Assembly: GCF_030622045.1 (NCBI RefSeq)
Contig: NZ_CP130886.1
Coordinates: 1,563,557 to 1,627,556 of the forward strand
Length of the DNA stretch: 64,000 nt
Direction of reading: 5' to 3'
From: Planctellipticum variicoloris
GTDB taxonomy: Bacteria > Planctomycetota > Planctomycetia > Planctomycetales > Planctomycetaceae
The position numbers were made by a program, and so were the translations under genes. Shown piece after piece: positions 1 through 8,933 of this stretch. The first letter of the stretch is position 1, and every line of letters starts with the position of its first letter. Below the pieces are notes generated by a model. That model was not told the origin of the DNA and made no database searches. It saw only the letters and a program-made list of their open reading frames with translations.

Positions 1-133
1 AACTAGGCTTTATCGCTGAGAGCGAAAATGAGTGAGCGGCCGTTCTGAAAGGCCCCCGGTGCGTCACCTGCGGGTCGCTCTCGCATTTGCGGGATTCGTT
101 GAGAATCGGCGTCGATTTCTGGGGGGAGCGATA

Positions 134-562
134 ATGCGACTTGGAATTGCAATTGGCCTGGCGATGAGTCTGGTGATGTGCGTCGGCGCGGTCCAGGGCG
201 AAGACTCGGTACAGGGGGCCTGGAAACTCAGCTCCGGGGAGGCCCAGGGCAAGCCGCTCACGGAGAAGGAAATCAAGAACGCGAAACTGGTCATCAAGGG
301 AGACGAGTACCACTTTACGCTCGACGGCGGCGAAGCCATCACCGGAACGCAGACCCTGGACTCGACGGCCAAGATCAAGACGATCGATATCAAGGACGCC
401 AGCGGCCCCAATAAGGGCAAGACCTGTCTGGGAATCTACGAACTGAAAGGAGATGAATTCCGCGTCGCGTTTGCTCCGCCCGGCAAGGCCCGGCCGACAA
501 AGTTCGCGACCGCTCCCGACAGCGGCAACTGGGTCCATGTGTGGAAGCGAGTGAAGGAATAG
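134..562 (+). CDS. Secreted TIGR03067-type protein
   Basis: Predicted 142-aa exported protein. The ATG at 134 is preceded by a GGGGAG ribosome site, and the frame stays open to 32 without a better start. Residues 1-23 form a signal peptide (MRLGIAIG... ending near VQGED). The mature part starts with VQGAWKLSSGEAQGKPL and continues as a small beta-rich domain. This opening resembles the TIGR03067 family (V-Q-G-x-W-x-L), common in planctomycetes and of unknown function, with some lipocalin-like character. It is a single gene convergent with the oxidoreductase at 723-2096, separated by a shared hairpin terminator. Family assignment is from motif recognition only. Confidence 0.7.
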   Translation: MRLGIAIGLAMSLVMCVGAVQGEDSVQGAWKLSSGEAQGKPLTEKEIKNAKLVIKGDEYHFTLDGGEAITGTQTLDSTAKIKTIDIKDASGPNKGKTCLGIYELKGDEFRVAFAPPGKARPTKFATAPDSGNWVHVWKRVKE

Positions 563-572
563 CGGGGGAGTC

Positions 573-598
573 GAGAGTTGAGAGCGGAGAGTTGAGAG
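573..598. repeat. Short direct repeat GAGAGTTGAGAG x2
   Basis: Two identical 12-mers GAGAGTTGAGAG lie at 573-584 and 587-598, 14 bp apart, just after the stop of the first gene. Such GAGTTGAGAG runs look like dispersed intergenic filler; no function is apparent. Confidence 0.5.
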
Positions 599-651
599 TC
601 GGAAGGAAATGCGGCCCTTTGCCCGAGACTCGCTGTTCTCAGTTGCTGACA

Positions 652-695
652 AAACAGAACAGCCCGGTTGCCATGAGGCGACCGGGCTGCTGTTT
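652..695. terminator. Bidirectional hairpin terminator
   Basis: CAGCCCGGTTGCC (660-672) pairs with GGCGACCGGGCTG (677-689), flanked by AAAACAGAA on the left and CTGTTTC on the right. It sits between two convergent genes, so it can serve both as a short Rho-independent terminator. Confidence 0.75.
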
Positions 696-722
696 CATAC
701 GACACATTGACCGACGAGTCGA

Positions 723-2096
723 TTAGTACTCGGTATCGGTTTTGATGCCCGGCATCGGGACCGGGTATTTCCCCTCGGCGTCCGCCATGAGGGGGGAGGG
801 GCCGTCGAGGGTCAGTTGATCGACGTTGGGAGCGAAGTCGTTTTCGCTGTTGAGCATCTCGTCATAGGTCACGATCCGGCCGGTGTGGGCGGCCATGCGG
901 CCCATGGCGGTGACGAGGCTGGCTTCGGCGCCGCGCTTGACCTCGTTATAAGGCTTGTCGTTCCGGATGGCGTCGAGCAGGTCGTCCCATTCGACGTCGT
1001 AGGGATTCGGCTCGGGCTGCTTGGCGGCCCAGATCAGATCGTCTTTGTTGCCAATCCGCTGTGAATTGTACATCCGGGCCCGTGACGGCGCGTGACCGGA
1101 GGTCGAGATGATCGCCGAGCCCTTGCTGCCGTGGGCGTAGCTGGCGAACTCGTTGTAGCAGCCGGGCATGGTCCGGCCGTTGAGAAACAGCTTGGCGCCG
1201 TCGTTGAAGGTGTATTCGACTTCATAGTTGTCGAAGTTCTGATCGACGTAGTCGCCGCGGTAGTGACGTCCGCCAGAGGCCTTGGCTTCGACGGGCCAGG
1301 CGTCCTTCATCCAGCAGCACTCGTCGATGTTGTGGATGAGGAAATCGCTGAATCCGCCGCCGCTGGCCCACAGGAAGCCGTGGAAGTTGCGGATCTGGTA
1401 CATCAGCTCGGAAATTCCTTCCGGCTTCTTGTTGACAAACGCGGAACCGGTCGGGCCGGCCATGCGATAGGCGCGGAGCATTTCCAGCTCGCCGATCTCG
1501 CCGTCCTGGATACGGTTAAACAGTTCGCCGCGGGCATGGCAGTGGCGGCACATCAGGCCGACGCCGACCTTGAGGTTCTTCTTGACCGACTCTTCGCCGA
1601 GGGCCAGCATCTTGCGGGTGCTGGGGCCGTCGACGGTGATCGGCTTCTCCATGAAGACGTTGAGGCCCTTCTGGATGGCGTAGGTGAAGTGGACCCAGCG
1701 GAAGGCGACGGGGGTCGTCAGGACGACGATATCGCCGGGCTTGAGGGCGTCCATGGCCTGCTTGTAGCCGTCGAAGCCGATGAACTTGCGATCGGCGGGG
1801 ACGTCGATCTTTTTCTCGTACTGGGTGTTGATGCTTTCGTAGCTGTTCTTGAGCTTGTCTTCGAAGACGTCGGCCATGGCGACAAGCTTGACGGGACCTT
1901 TCTCCCGCGAGAGGGCGTTGCCGAGGGCGCCGGTGCCGCGGCCGCCGCAGCCGACGAGGGCGATCTGGATGGTGTCGTCCGAGCCGGCGTAGACGTGGGA
2001 CATGGCCGACCCGACGAAGGCGGTGGCCGCAGCGGCGCGGCCGGTATTCTTGAGAAGATCGCGGCGTGACAGGCCGGCGGGTTGGGATTCACTCAC
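723..2096 (-). CDS. Tat-exported Gfo/Idh/MocA family oxidoreductase
   Basis: 457-aa NAD(P)-dependent oxidoreductase of the Gfo/Idh/MocA family, expected to act on sugars or inositol-like polyols outside the cytoplasm. Residues 9-38 carry a twin-arginine signal (SRRDLLKNTG then an Ala-rich stretch). The Rossmann dinucleotide motif is VGCGGRGTG (48-56), and the conserved E-K-P is at 150-152. The C-terminal half holds the alpha/beta substrate domain, including IHNIDECCW. Start is GTG at 2096 with GGAG about 9 nt upstream. Planctomycete genomes carry many such Tat-exported paralogs; the substrate cannot be told from sequence. It diverges from the GntR regulator at 2427, so shared regulation is possible but unproven. 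Confidence 0.9.
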   Translation of the reverse strand: MSESQPAGLSRRDLLKNTGRAAAATAFVGSAMSHVYAGSDDTIQIALVGCGGRGTGALGNALSREKGPVKLVAMADVFEDKLKNSYESINTQYEKKIDVPADRKFIGFDGYKQAMDALKPGDIVVLTTPVAFRWVHFTYAIQKGLNVFMEKPITVDGPSTRKMLALGEESVKKNLKVGVGLMCRHCHARGELFNRIQDGEIGELEMLRAYRMAGPTGSAFVNKKPEGISELMYQIRNFHGFLWASGGGFSDFLIHNIDECCWMKDAWPVEAKASGGRHYRGDYVDQNFDNYEVEYTFNDGAKLFLNGRTMPGCYNEFASYAHGSKGSAIISTSGHAPSRARMYNSQRIGNKDDLIWAAKQPEPNPYDVEWDDLLDAIRNDKPYNEVKRGAEASLVTAMGRMAAHTGRIVTYDEMLNSENDFAPNVDQLTLDGPSPLMADAEGKYPVPMPGIKTDTEY

Positions 2097-2426
2097 GTTG
2101 TGGACTCCGGGTGAACTGAAAGGACTGGGATGAGTTCCCGAACTGAGGTCCGCGAGAAACGGGACGTGGACCTCCCGAGCTGATCAACGTAACCGAATGG
2201 GAGGGGCAATGCAAAAGGGGGCGGGCTTCGGGAATCGTGTTTCGGGCTTCGCAGAGGGAGATGCAGACACGTGTTGGCGCACCGACATCCTCGTGGAAGG
2301 GCTGTTGGATTCAAGAGCGACGGACTGAATTCTATAGAATAGTACGCGGTGTCTATAGAAAGGGTTGCATCGGGCGGGGGGGATGGATCAGAATACGGAT
2401 CGGAGATTCCTGCCGGAGAATTCAGC
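2097..2426. promoter_or_regulatory. Divergent intergenic region with repeated TCTATAGAA boxes
   Basis: A 330-bp gene-free stretch between the oxidoreductase (minus) and the GntR regulator (plus). A perfect 12-bp palindrome ATTCTATAGAAT lies at 2329-2340, and a second TCTATAGAA lies at 2352-2360. The two start positions are 21 bp apart (two helical turns), a typical arrangement for a dimeric repressor. They sit 67-98 bp before the preferred regulator start at 2427. Autoregulation by the GntR protein is an inference. Confidence 0.5.
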
Positions 2427-3194
2427 GTGCCTGCTGCGACGCCGACTGCTGCCGCCGATCATGGTCGCCGACGCGAAGCGATCGCGGAGGCGCTGCTGGC
2501 CGACATTTTTGACGGCCGATTGCAGGCGGGACAGCACTTGGTGACGCAGGAACTGGCCGAGCGGTATGGGGTCAGTCACACGCCGATCCGCGAGGCGCTG
2601 ATCCAGGTCTCGGCGATGGGGCTGGTCGACGTGGTTCCCAATCGCGGCGCAACGGTACGATCGGTTGGCCCTCGCGATGTGCGCGACGTCTGCCAGGTCC
2701 GGCGGGCGCTGGAATGCGAAGCCGTCCGCAGCGCCTGCGGGCGGATTGACCTGAAGGAACTGTCGGAGCTGGCGACCGGGTTTCGGAAACTGCTCGACGC
2801 CCCCGCCCGGGGGGCGGCGCGGCTGATGGCGCGGGGGCGGGATCTGGATACCCGGCTGCATGATGTGATCCGGTCGTCGTGCGGCAATCTGTTTCTGGCT
2901 CAGGAGCTGGCCCGGCTGGCGCTGCTGTTCCGGGCGTTTCGAGACCTGTCGTATCGGCATGTCTCGGCTCGCGACGACTATCGTCGAGTGAGCGTCGAAG
3001 CCCGGGAGCACCTGGCGATTGCCGAGGCGCTCTTGGAGGGAGATGCGCGGGAGGCCGCGCGGGCGATGTCCGACCATATTCGATCGGGAATGAAATACTG
3101 GAGTCGGGCTTTGCCGGAACTGCCGGCGGCCCGTGACCTTTCCCCGGAGGGGCCGACGACGGTTCGCCGGCGCACCAGGAGCTCGCTGCCATGA
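2427..3194 (+). CDS. GntR/FCD-type transcriptional regulator
   Basis: About 255-aa DNA-binding regulator. Residues ~15-80 form the GntR winged helix, with RYGVSHTPIREAL as the recognition-helix region and the wing PNRGATV. The rest is an all-helical effector domain of the FCD type (conserved D-x-x-LH near residue 140, then H-x-x-I in the last helices). I chose GTG at 2427 because GGAGA lies 7 nt upstream; the frame is also open from a GTG at 2349, but that start would overlap the second TCTATAGAA box and has no ribosome site. Its TGA overlaps the ATG of the downstream DUF1549/DUF1553 gene (ATGA), so the two are translationally coupled. It probably controls that operon; the ligand is unknown. 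Confidence 0.85.
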   Translation: MPAATPTAAADHGRRREAIAEALLADIFDGRLQAGQHLVTQELAERYGVSHTPIREALIQVSAMGLVDVVPNRGATVRSVGPRDVRDVCQVRRALECEAVRSACGRIDLKELSELATGFRKLLDAPARGAARLMARGRDLDTRLHDVIRSSCGNLFLAQELARLALLFRAFRDLSYRHVSARDDYRRVSVEAREHLAIAEALLEGDAREAARAMSDHIRSGMKYWSRALPELPAARDLSPEGPTTVRRRTRSSLP

Positions 3195-6100
3195 CGGTCT
3201 GGATTCGAATCTGCGGTCTGACGTGTTTGAGCCTGCTGGCGGGCGAACTGTACGCCGTAGAGGCTCCGTTGAAATACAACCGGGACGTCCGGCCGATTCT
3301 GGCGGAGTACTGTTTCGCGTGTCACGGTCCGGATTCCGCGGCGCGGAAGGCCGATCTGCGGCTCGACCAGCGGGACGCGGCGATAGCGAAGTCGGCGTTT
3401 GTGCCGGGGAAACCGGCGGAAAGCGAACTTCTGAATCGGATCGTCTCGAACGATCCGGACGAGGTGATGCCGCCCCCTGCGACGAAGAAAGTTCTGTCGG
3501 CGGCGGACAAGGAGACACTGAAGCGATGGATTGCGGAAGGGGCCGAATACGAGCCGCACTGGTCGCTGATTGCGCCGGTCCGGCCGGCGCTGCCGGCCGT
3601 CAAGCAGGAAAACTGGGTGCGCAATCCGATCGACCGGTTCGTGCTGGCGAAGCTGGAGCTGGTCGGGCTGAGCCCGGCACCCGAGGCCGATCGGCGGACG
3701 CTGGCCCGTCGGGCGAGCCTGGATCTGACCGGACTGCCGCCGGCGCCGAAGCTGGTGGAGGAATTCGTCGCGGATTCGCGACCGGACGCCTACGAACGGC
3801 TGGTCGATCGTCTGCTGGAGAGCGAGCAGTGGGGCGAGCACCGGGGGCGGTACTGGATGGACTATGCCCGCTACGGCGATTCGCACGGCATTCACTTCGA
3901 CAATTATCGCGAGATGTGGGCTTACCGGGACTGGGTGATTGCGGCGTTCAACCGGAACCAGCCCTACGACCAGTTCACGATCGAGCAGCTCGCGGGGGAT
4001 CTGCTGCCGAACCGCACGCTCGATCAGCAGATCGCGACGGGCTTCAATCGCTGCAACATTACTACCAGCGAAGGGGGGACGATTCCCGAAGAGTATCTGG
4101 TGAGCTACACGCGGGACCGGACGGAGACGACCGCGGCGGTCTGGCTGGGGCTCTCGGCGAACTGCGCGATGTGTCACGATCACAAGTTCGACCCGCTGAC
4201 GCAGCGGGAAGTCTACGAACTGGCGGCGTTTTTTAATAATACGACGCAGGCCGCGATGGACGGCAACGTGAAGGACACGCCGCCGATCGTCGTCGTGCCG
4301 AAGCCGGAAGATCGTATCCGCTGGGGACAGCTCGACGGCGAACTGGCCGCGGCGCGGCAGGCCGTCGACCAGCGGAAGCAGGGGGCGCGGGGTGAGTTCG
4401 ATGCGTGGCTGGCGACTGCGAAACCGGAGGAATTCGCCGGCACGCTGCCGACGGAAGGTCTGCAACTGCAGATCCCTGCGGACGACGGTCCTGGGGAGAC
4501 GTTGAAGTACACGCTTAACGGGACGGCCAGATCGGCGAAGCTGACGAAAGCCGTGGAATGGCAGCCGGGTCAGACGTCGGCCCAGGCGCTGTACCTCGCG
4601 AACGGCGGCGTGGCGGAGATTCCTGAGGCCGGGGATTTCGATCTCAATCAGCCGTTTGCCGTGGGGGCCTGGGTCAAGCTGCCGGCGAATGACGGGGCGG
4701 GGGCGATCGTCGCCCGGATGGACGACCAGCACGACTACCGCGGCTGGGATCTGTGGATCGAGGGGCGGCGGGTCGGAATGCACCTGATTCATCGCTGGCA
4801 GGACGATGCGCTGAAAGTGGTCTCGAAGAAGCAGGTCACGGCGAACGAATGGACTCACGTGTTCGTGACGTACGACGGATCGCAGAAGGCGGCGGGGATC
4901 AAAGTCTACATCAACGGCGTCGAAGAACCGACGAACGTGCAGGCCGACAAGCTGCAGAACACGACGCGGACGACCGTGCCGCTGAAAGTGGCTCAACGCA
5001 ACACGGGCAGTCCGCTGACCGGGGCAACGCTGAACGACGTGCGGATTTATGGTCGCGCGTTGCCGGCCGCGGAAGTCAGTGCGCTGGCGAAGTCCAGCCG
5101 GCTGGCGGCGCTGGTTGCAAAGGTTGCCGATCAGCGGAGCGATGCCGAGAAGAACGAGCTGTATGACTGGTGGCTGGCCGCGAAGGACGGACCGTTCCAG
5201 GCGGCGACGGCGAGTCTGCGGACGCTGGAACGGGAGCAGGCGGATATCAAAGCCCGTGGCACGATTACGCACGTGATGCAGGAAAAGAACGAGCCGGCGA
5301 AGGCGTATGTGCTGTTCCGCGGCGAGTACGACAAGCGGCGGGACGAAGTCAGTCCCGGGACGCCGAAGATGCTGCCGGCGTTTCCGGCGGAACTGCCGCG
5401 GAATCGGCTGGGGTTTGCGAAGTGGCTGCTGCTGCCGGAGCATCCGCTGACGTCGCGGGTGACGGTCAATCGGTTCTGGCAGGAGGTGTTTGGAACCGGT
5501 CTGGTGCGGACGACGGGGGACTTCGGAGTAGCGGGCGAACTTCCGTCGGATCCGGAGCTGCTGGACTGGCTGGCGATCGAGTTCCGCGAGAAGGGGTGGG
5601 ACGTCAAGCAGTTGTTCCGGCTGATGGTGACCTCGGCGGCGTATCGGCAATCTGCCGCAGTCACACCCGATAAGCTGCAGCAGGATCCTTCGAACCGACT
5701 GCTGAGCCGGGGGCCGCGGTTCCGGATGGATGCAGAGATGGTTCGCGACTATGCCCTGGCGGCGAGCGGGCTGCTGGTGCAGAAGCTGGGGGGGCCGAGC
5801 GTGCGGCCGTATCAGCCGGATGGCGTGTGGGAAGCAGTGGCGATGCTGGGGAGCAATACGCGGGATTACCGGCGGGATACGGGAGAGGGGCTTTATCGGC
5901 GGAGCCTGTACACGTTCGTGAAGCGGGCGGCGCCGCCCGCTTCGATGGACATTTTCAATGCGACGGCGCGAGAAGTCTGTACGGTGCGGCGCGAGCGGAC
6001 GAATACGCCGCTGCAGGCGCTGGTGACGCTGAACGATCCGCAGTTCGTGGAGGCGGCCCGGATTCTCGCTCAGAAGACGCTGAAGGAGGGCGGGGCCACG

Positions 6101-6349
6101 GAGGATGCGAAGCTGGACACGCTGGCGGAGCGGCTGCTGGCGCGTCCGCTGCGGGCGGAAGAGCGGCCGGTGGTGCGGCAGTCGCTGGGGGATCTGCTGG
6201 CGTACTATTCCGCGCATCCCGAAGAGGCGAAGCAGTTGCTGGCGGTCGGGGATGCGAAGGCGGACGAGACGCTGGATCCGGGCGTGCTGGCGGGTTGGAC
6301 GATGTTGACGAATGAATTGTTGAATCTGGATGAAGTGCTCAACAAGTAG
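3191..6349 (+). CDS. PSCyt1-DUF1549-LamG-DUF1553 protein
   Basis: 1052-aa exported protein of the planctomycete DUF1549/DUF1553 type. Residues 1-23 are a signal peptide. A cytochrome-like domain (PSCyt1) with CFACH at 41-45 follows. DUF1549 spans roughly 140-345 and includes its hallmark CAMCHDHKFDP. A LamG/concanavalin-like jellyroll occupies about 440-640 (region around the GAWVKLPANDGAGAI segment). DUF1553 runs from about 730 to 1040 (LTSRVTVNRFWQEVFG). Two CxxCH motifs could hold heme; this is not proven for the family. It overlaps the regulator upstream by 4 nt and is followed 88 nt later by a DUF1501 gene, the standard pairing. The biochemical function of the family is unsettled; the LamG insert suggests glycan binding (inference). 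Confidence 0.92.
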   Translation: MTVWIRICGLTCLSLLAGELYAVEAPLKYNRDVRPILAEYCFACHGPDSAARKADLRLDQRDAAIAKSAFVPGKPAESELLNRIVSNDPDEVMPPPATKKVLSAADKETLKRWIAEGAEYEPHWSLIAPVRPALPAVKQENWVRNPIDRFVLAKLELVGLSPAPEADRRTLARRASLDLTGLPPAPKLVEEFVADSRPDAYERLVDRLLESEQWGEHRGRYWMDYARYGDSHGIHFDNYREMWAYRDWVIAAFNRNQPYDQFTIEQLAGDLLPNRTLDQQIATGFNRCNITTSEGGTIPEEYLVSYTRDRTETTAAVWLGLSANCAMCHDHKFDPLTQREVYELAAFFNNTTQAAMDGNVKDTPPIVVVPKPEDRIRWGQLDGELAAARQAVDQRKQGARGEFDAWLATAKPEEFAGTLPTEGLQLQIPADDGPGETLKYTLNGTARSAKLTKAVEWQPGQTSAQALYLANGGVAEIPEAGDFDLNQPFAVGAWVKLPANDGAGAIVARMDDQHDYRGWDLWIEGRRVGMHLIHRWQDDALKVVSKKQVTANEWTHVFVTYDGSQKAAGIKVYINGVEEPTNVQADKLQNTTRTTVPLKVAQRNTGSPLTGATLNDVRIYGRALPAAEVSALAKSSRLAALVAKVADQRSDAEKNELYDWWLAAKDGPFQAATASLRTLEREQADIKARGTITHVMQEKNEPAKAYVLFRGEYDKRRDEVSPGTPKMLPAFPAELPRNRLGFAKWLLLPEHPLTSRVTVNRFWQEVFGTGLVRTTGDFGVAGELPSDPELLDWLAIEFREKGWDVKQLFRLMVTSAAYRQSAAVTPDKLQQDPSNRLLSRGPRFRMDAEMVRDYALAASGLLVQKLGGPSVRPYQPDGVWEAVAMLGSNTRDYRRDTGEGLYRRSLYTFVKRAAPPASMDIFNATAREVCTVRRERTNTPLQALVTLNDPQFVEAARILAQKTLKEGGATEDAKLDTLAERLLARPLRAEERPVVRQSLGDLLAYYSAHPEEAKQLLAVGDAKADETLDPGVLAGWTMLTNELLNLDEVLNK

Positions 6350-6352
6350 CGA

Positions 6353-6401
6353 CTTCGGGGCTTGAAGCCCCATCGAAGAGCACAGACAGGAATGTCTGTG
6401 C
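6353..6401. repeat. Paired-hairpin intergenic element
   Basis: Two adjacent hairpins fill the gap between the DUF1553 and DUF1501 genes. GGGGCTTGAAGCCCC is at 6357-6371, with CTTCG/CGAAG flanks extending the stem. GCACAGACA (6380-6388) pairs with TGTCTGTGC (6393-6401) around a GGAA loop. I recognise the GCACAGACAGGAATGTCTG sequence as recurring in planctomycete intergenic DNA; a REP-like or mRNA-processing role is inferred. Confidence 0.6.
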
Positions 6402-6436
6402 CACCTGAATGAAAAGTTCCCCCCACTGAGGGATTG

Positions 6437-7888
6437 ATGATGCTCAACTTCGATGATCTTCGCACGCAGATGTCCCGGCGGTTGTTCTGTCAGCAGGGAG
6501 GCCACCTGCTCGGCGGGGCAGCGCTGGCGACTCTGATGGGGCAGGCTGCTCGGGGCGAAGCCGGCGCCGGTCAGGCGCCGCGAACGCATATTCCCGCCCG
6601 GGCCAAGCACGTCATCTATCTGCACATGGTCGGCGGGCCGTCGCAGATGGATCTGTACGACTATAAGCCGGTGATGCAGGAGTGGTTCGACAAGGATCTG
6701 CCGGACTCGGTCCGGATGGGCCAGCGGCTGACGACGATGACGTCCGGCCAGACGCGGTTTCCGATCGCACCGTCGAAGTACAAGTTCGCACAACAGGGCG
6801 AGTGCGGCATGTGGGTCACGGAGATGCTGCCGTGGACGTCGAAAGTCGTCGACGACATGGCGTTCATCCGCAGCATGCACACCGAGGCCATCAATCACGA
6901 GCCGGCGATCAGCTATATGCAGACCGGCAACCAGATCACCGGCCGGCCCTGCCTGGGCTCGTGGACGTCGTATGGGCTGGGGTCGCTGAACGAGGATCTG
7001 CCGACGTTCGTCGTGCTGGTTGCCAAGCCCCGAAATCAGGAACAGGTGCAGGCGATTTCGGCCCGGTTGTGGTCGTCGGGATATCTGTCGGGCGAGCACG
7101 CGGGGGTGTCGTTCCGCTCGGCGGGGGATCCAATTCTCTACATCAATAACCCCGCCGGCGTGTCGTCGGACGTCCGGCGGCGGACGCTGGACGGCCTCAA
7201 ATCGCTCAACGAGCTGGAATATCAGCGGCTGGGGGACCCCGAGACGCTGACGCGGATTCAGCAGTACGAACTGGCGTACCGGATGCAGTCAAGCGTCCCC
7301 GAGCTGACGGACATGAGCCAGGAGACCGAGACGACGTTCAACCTCTACGGCGAAGACGCGAAGAAGCCGGGGACGTTCGCGAACACGGCTCTGCTGGCCC
7401 GCCGGATGGTGGAGCGGGGCGTGCGGTTCGTGCAGGTCTATCACAACAACTGGGACCACCACGGCAACCTTGTCGGCCGGATGAAAGACCAGACAGCGGA
7501 CGTCGATCAGGCCTGTTACGGGCTGATTACCGACCTGAAACAGCGGGGGATGCTCGATGACACGCTGATCATCTGGGGCGGCGAGTTCGGCCGGACGATT
7601 TATTCGCAGGGGGGCGTGTCGCGCGAAAATTACGGTCGGGATCACCACCCGCGGTGCTTCACGATGTGGATGGCTGGCGGGGGCGTGAAGGGAGGGACGA
7701 TCTACGGCGAGACGGACGATTTCAGCTACAACATCGTGAAGGACCCGGTGCATATCCACGATTTCCACGCCACCGTGCTGCACTTGCTGGGCTTCGATCA
7801 CGAGCGGTTCACGTACCGCTACCAGGGGCTGGACCAGAAGCTGACCGGCGTGGAGCCGTGCCGGGTGGTGCAGGAGCTGATTGCGTGA
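6437..7888 (+). CDS. DUF1501 domain protein
   Basis: About 483-aa DUF1501 protein, the usual partner of DUF1549/DUF1553 proteins and structurally related to the alkaline phosphatase/sulfatase superfamily. The N-terminus has SRRLFCQQGGHLLGG, a degenerate twin-arginine signal. HMVGGPSQMDLYDYKP, GGEFGRT and RDHHP are family motifs, with His and Asp residues that could bind metal. Start choice is between ATG 6437, ATG 6440 and an upstream TTG 6434. It follows the DUF1553 gene by 88 bp and probably shares its transcript. The substrate is unknown. Confidence 0.92.
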   Translation: MMLNFDDLRTQMSRRLFCQQGGHLLGGAALATLMGQAARGEAGAGQAPRTHIPARAKHVIYLHMVGGPSQMDLYDYKPVMQEWFDKDLPDSVRMGQRLTTMTSGQTRFPIAPSKYKFAQQGECGMWVTEMLPWTSKVVDDMAFIRSMHTEAINHEPAISYMQTGNQITGRPCLGSWTSYGLGSLNEDLPTFVVLVAKPRNQEQVQAISARLWSSGYLSGEHAGVSFRSAGDPILYINNPAGVSSDVRRRTLDGLKSLNELEYQRLGDPETLTRIQQYELAYRMQSSVPELTDMSQETETTFNLYGEDAKKPGTFANTALLARRMVERGVRFVQVYHNNWDHHGNLVGRMKDQTADVDQACYGLITDLKQRGMLDDTLIIWGGEFGRTIYSQGGVSRENYGRDHHPRCFTMWMAGGGVKGGTIYGETDDFSYNIVKDPVHIHDFHATVLHLLGFDHERFTYRYQGLDQKLTGVEPCRVVQELIA

Positions 7889-7910
7889 GAAGCCGAGGAA
7901 AAGGCCTTAC

Positions 7911-8086
7911 CGCGGAGAAATGCGGGAGAAGAGTCCGGAAAGTGAAAATTGAGTCGTGATGAGTGAGTCGTGCAAAATGAAGGAGTCGCCGCCCGGCTGC
8001 AGATCAGCTTCTCTGTCACTTTGCACTCATCACTACTCAAAACTTACTTTTCACTTTCCTCAATCTTCTGCGGCGTATTCTCCGCG
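7911..8086. repeat. ~176-bp imperfect inverted repeat
   Basis: The left arm (7911-7980) and right arm (8015-8086) are imperfect reverse complements around a ~34-nt centre. Matching blocks include CGCGGAGAAATGCG against CGGCGTATTCTCCGCG, GGAAAGTGAAAA against TTTTCACTTTCC, and GTGATGAGTG against CACTCATCAC. It lies between two convergent genes and could fold into a very long hairpin on either strand, acting as a bidirectional terminator or as a decayed mobile repeat. Confidence 0.7.
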
Positions 8087-8114
8087 TCCTCTGCATCCCC
8101 TCCAGAAGTCCGGC

Positions 8115-8852
8115 TCAGCGAGTGGCGTCCAGAAACGCCGCCGGTGCGTGGTCCAGAAAGGCGGCCCAGAACGTCTCATCGCCAGCTTCACCGGCGGAAG
8201 GACTCAGCCGCGGCGGATGGAATTTCAGTTCCTTCAGGCCGGCGGCGGAAAATGCTTTCTCGTGCGTCGGGCGGCTCAAATAGTAGTTATCAATCGTGAA
8301 GGACCGGTCGGGGAGGAAGATGGTCCAGGTGATCGTGTCCCCTTCGGCGATCGGCTCCGGGGCCGTGCGGACGAAGCCATGCGGACGCGTTTTCTCGACG
8401 TCGCTCGGCGGGTTCTCGAAGTCGTTGTTGATCGTGCAGAACCGACCGCCGGGCTTGAGGTGACGCGCAATCGACTGGCACATTTCCAGCAGCTCGTCAG
8501 GCGTCCGCGCATAGTTGAGCAACCAGCCCGCGACGACCAGGTCGAACTGTTCTTCAAGCACCAGGTCTTTGACATCCGAAACGAGGTACTCGATCCCCTG
8601 GCCCGCGGACTGTTCCTGACTTCGCGCCAGATCGATCATCGCCTGTGAAATGTCGACGCCGACCACCCGTCGCGCGTCGCGGGCCTTCAGTTCTCGCGAG
8701 AGAAAGCCCTCGCCGCAGGCGAGATCGAGGACCGACTTGCCTCTGACGTCGCCGATCAGTTCGAACAGCGTGAACTGCTCGACGTGAATCCGCCACGGCG
8801 CCTGCTTGGCCTGTTTGTATTCCTGCGAAATCCGGTCGTAGTCGGTGGTCAT
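8115..8852 (-). CDS. Class I SAM-dependent methyltransferase
   Basis: 245-aa cytosolic methyltransferase. SAM-binding motif I is VLDLACGEGFLSREL (near residues 40-54), followed by the acidic post-I residue in VVGVDIS and motif IV around LVVAGWLLNYA. Start is ATG at 8852 with AAGGAA upstream; an earlier in-frame start at 8903 lacks support. The overall pattern (DYDRISQEYKQAKQAPWR start) is that of small-molecule methyltransferases of the Methyltransf_11/25 type. No substrate can be assigned. It stands 81 bp downstream of the VOC gene on the same strand. Confidence 0.85.
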   Translation of the reverse strand: MTTDYDRISQEYKQAKQAPWRIHVEQFTLFELIGDVRGKSVLDLACGEGFLSRELKARDARRVVGVDISQAMIDLARSQEQSAGQGIEYLVSDVKDLVLEEQFDLVVAGWLLNYARTPDELLEMCQSIARHLKPGGRFCTINNDFENPPSDVEKTRPHGFVRTAPEPIAEGDTITWTIFLPDRSFTIDNYYLSRPTHEKAFSAAGLKELKFHPPRLSPSAGEAGDETFWAAFLDHAPAAFLDATR

Positions 8853-8933
8853 GAGTGGTTCCTTTGTCGGGAAAGCTCGATCACTCGCCGCGAGCGGCTC
8901 CACAAGCGTACCACACGAATCGGGCTCGGCCGT

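Noticed and set aside
1092-2069. 325-codon plus-strand frame
   Set aside because: Antisense to the Gfo/Idh/MocA gene, made of Val/Ala/Gly-rich sequence without motifs.
2978-7099. 1373-codon open frame on the minus strand
   Set aside because: It lies opposite the DUF1549/1553 and DUF1501 genes. It is rich in Arg, Pro and His and has no domain, as expected for a shadow frame in high-GC DNA.
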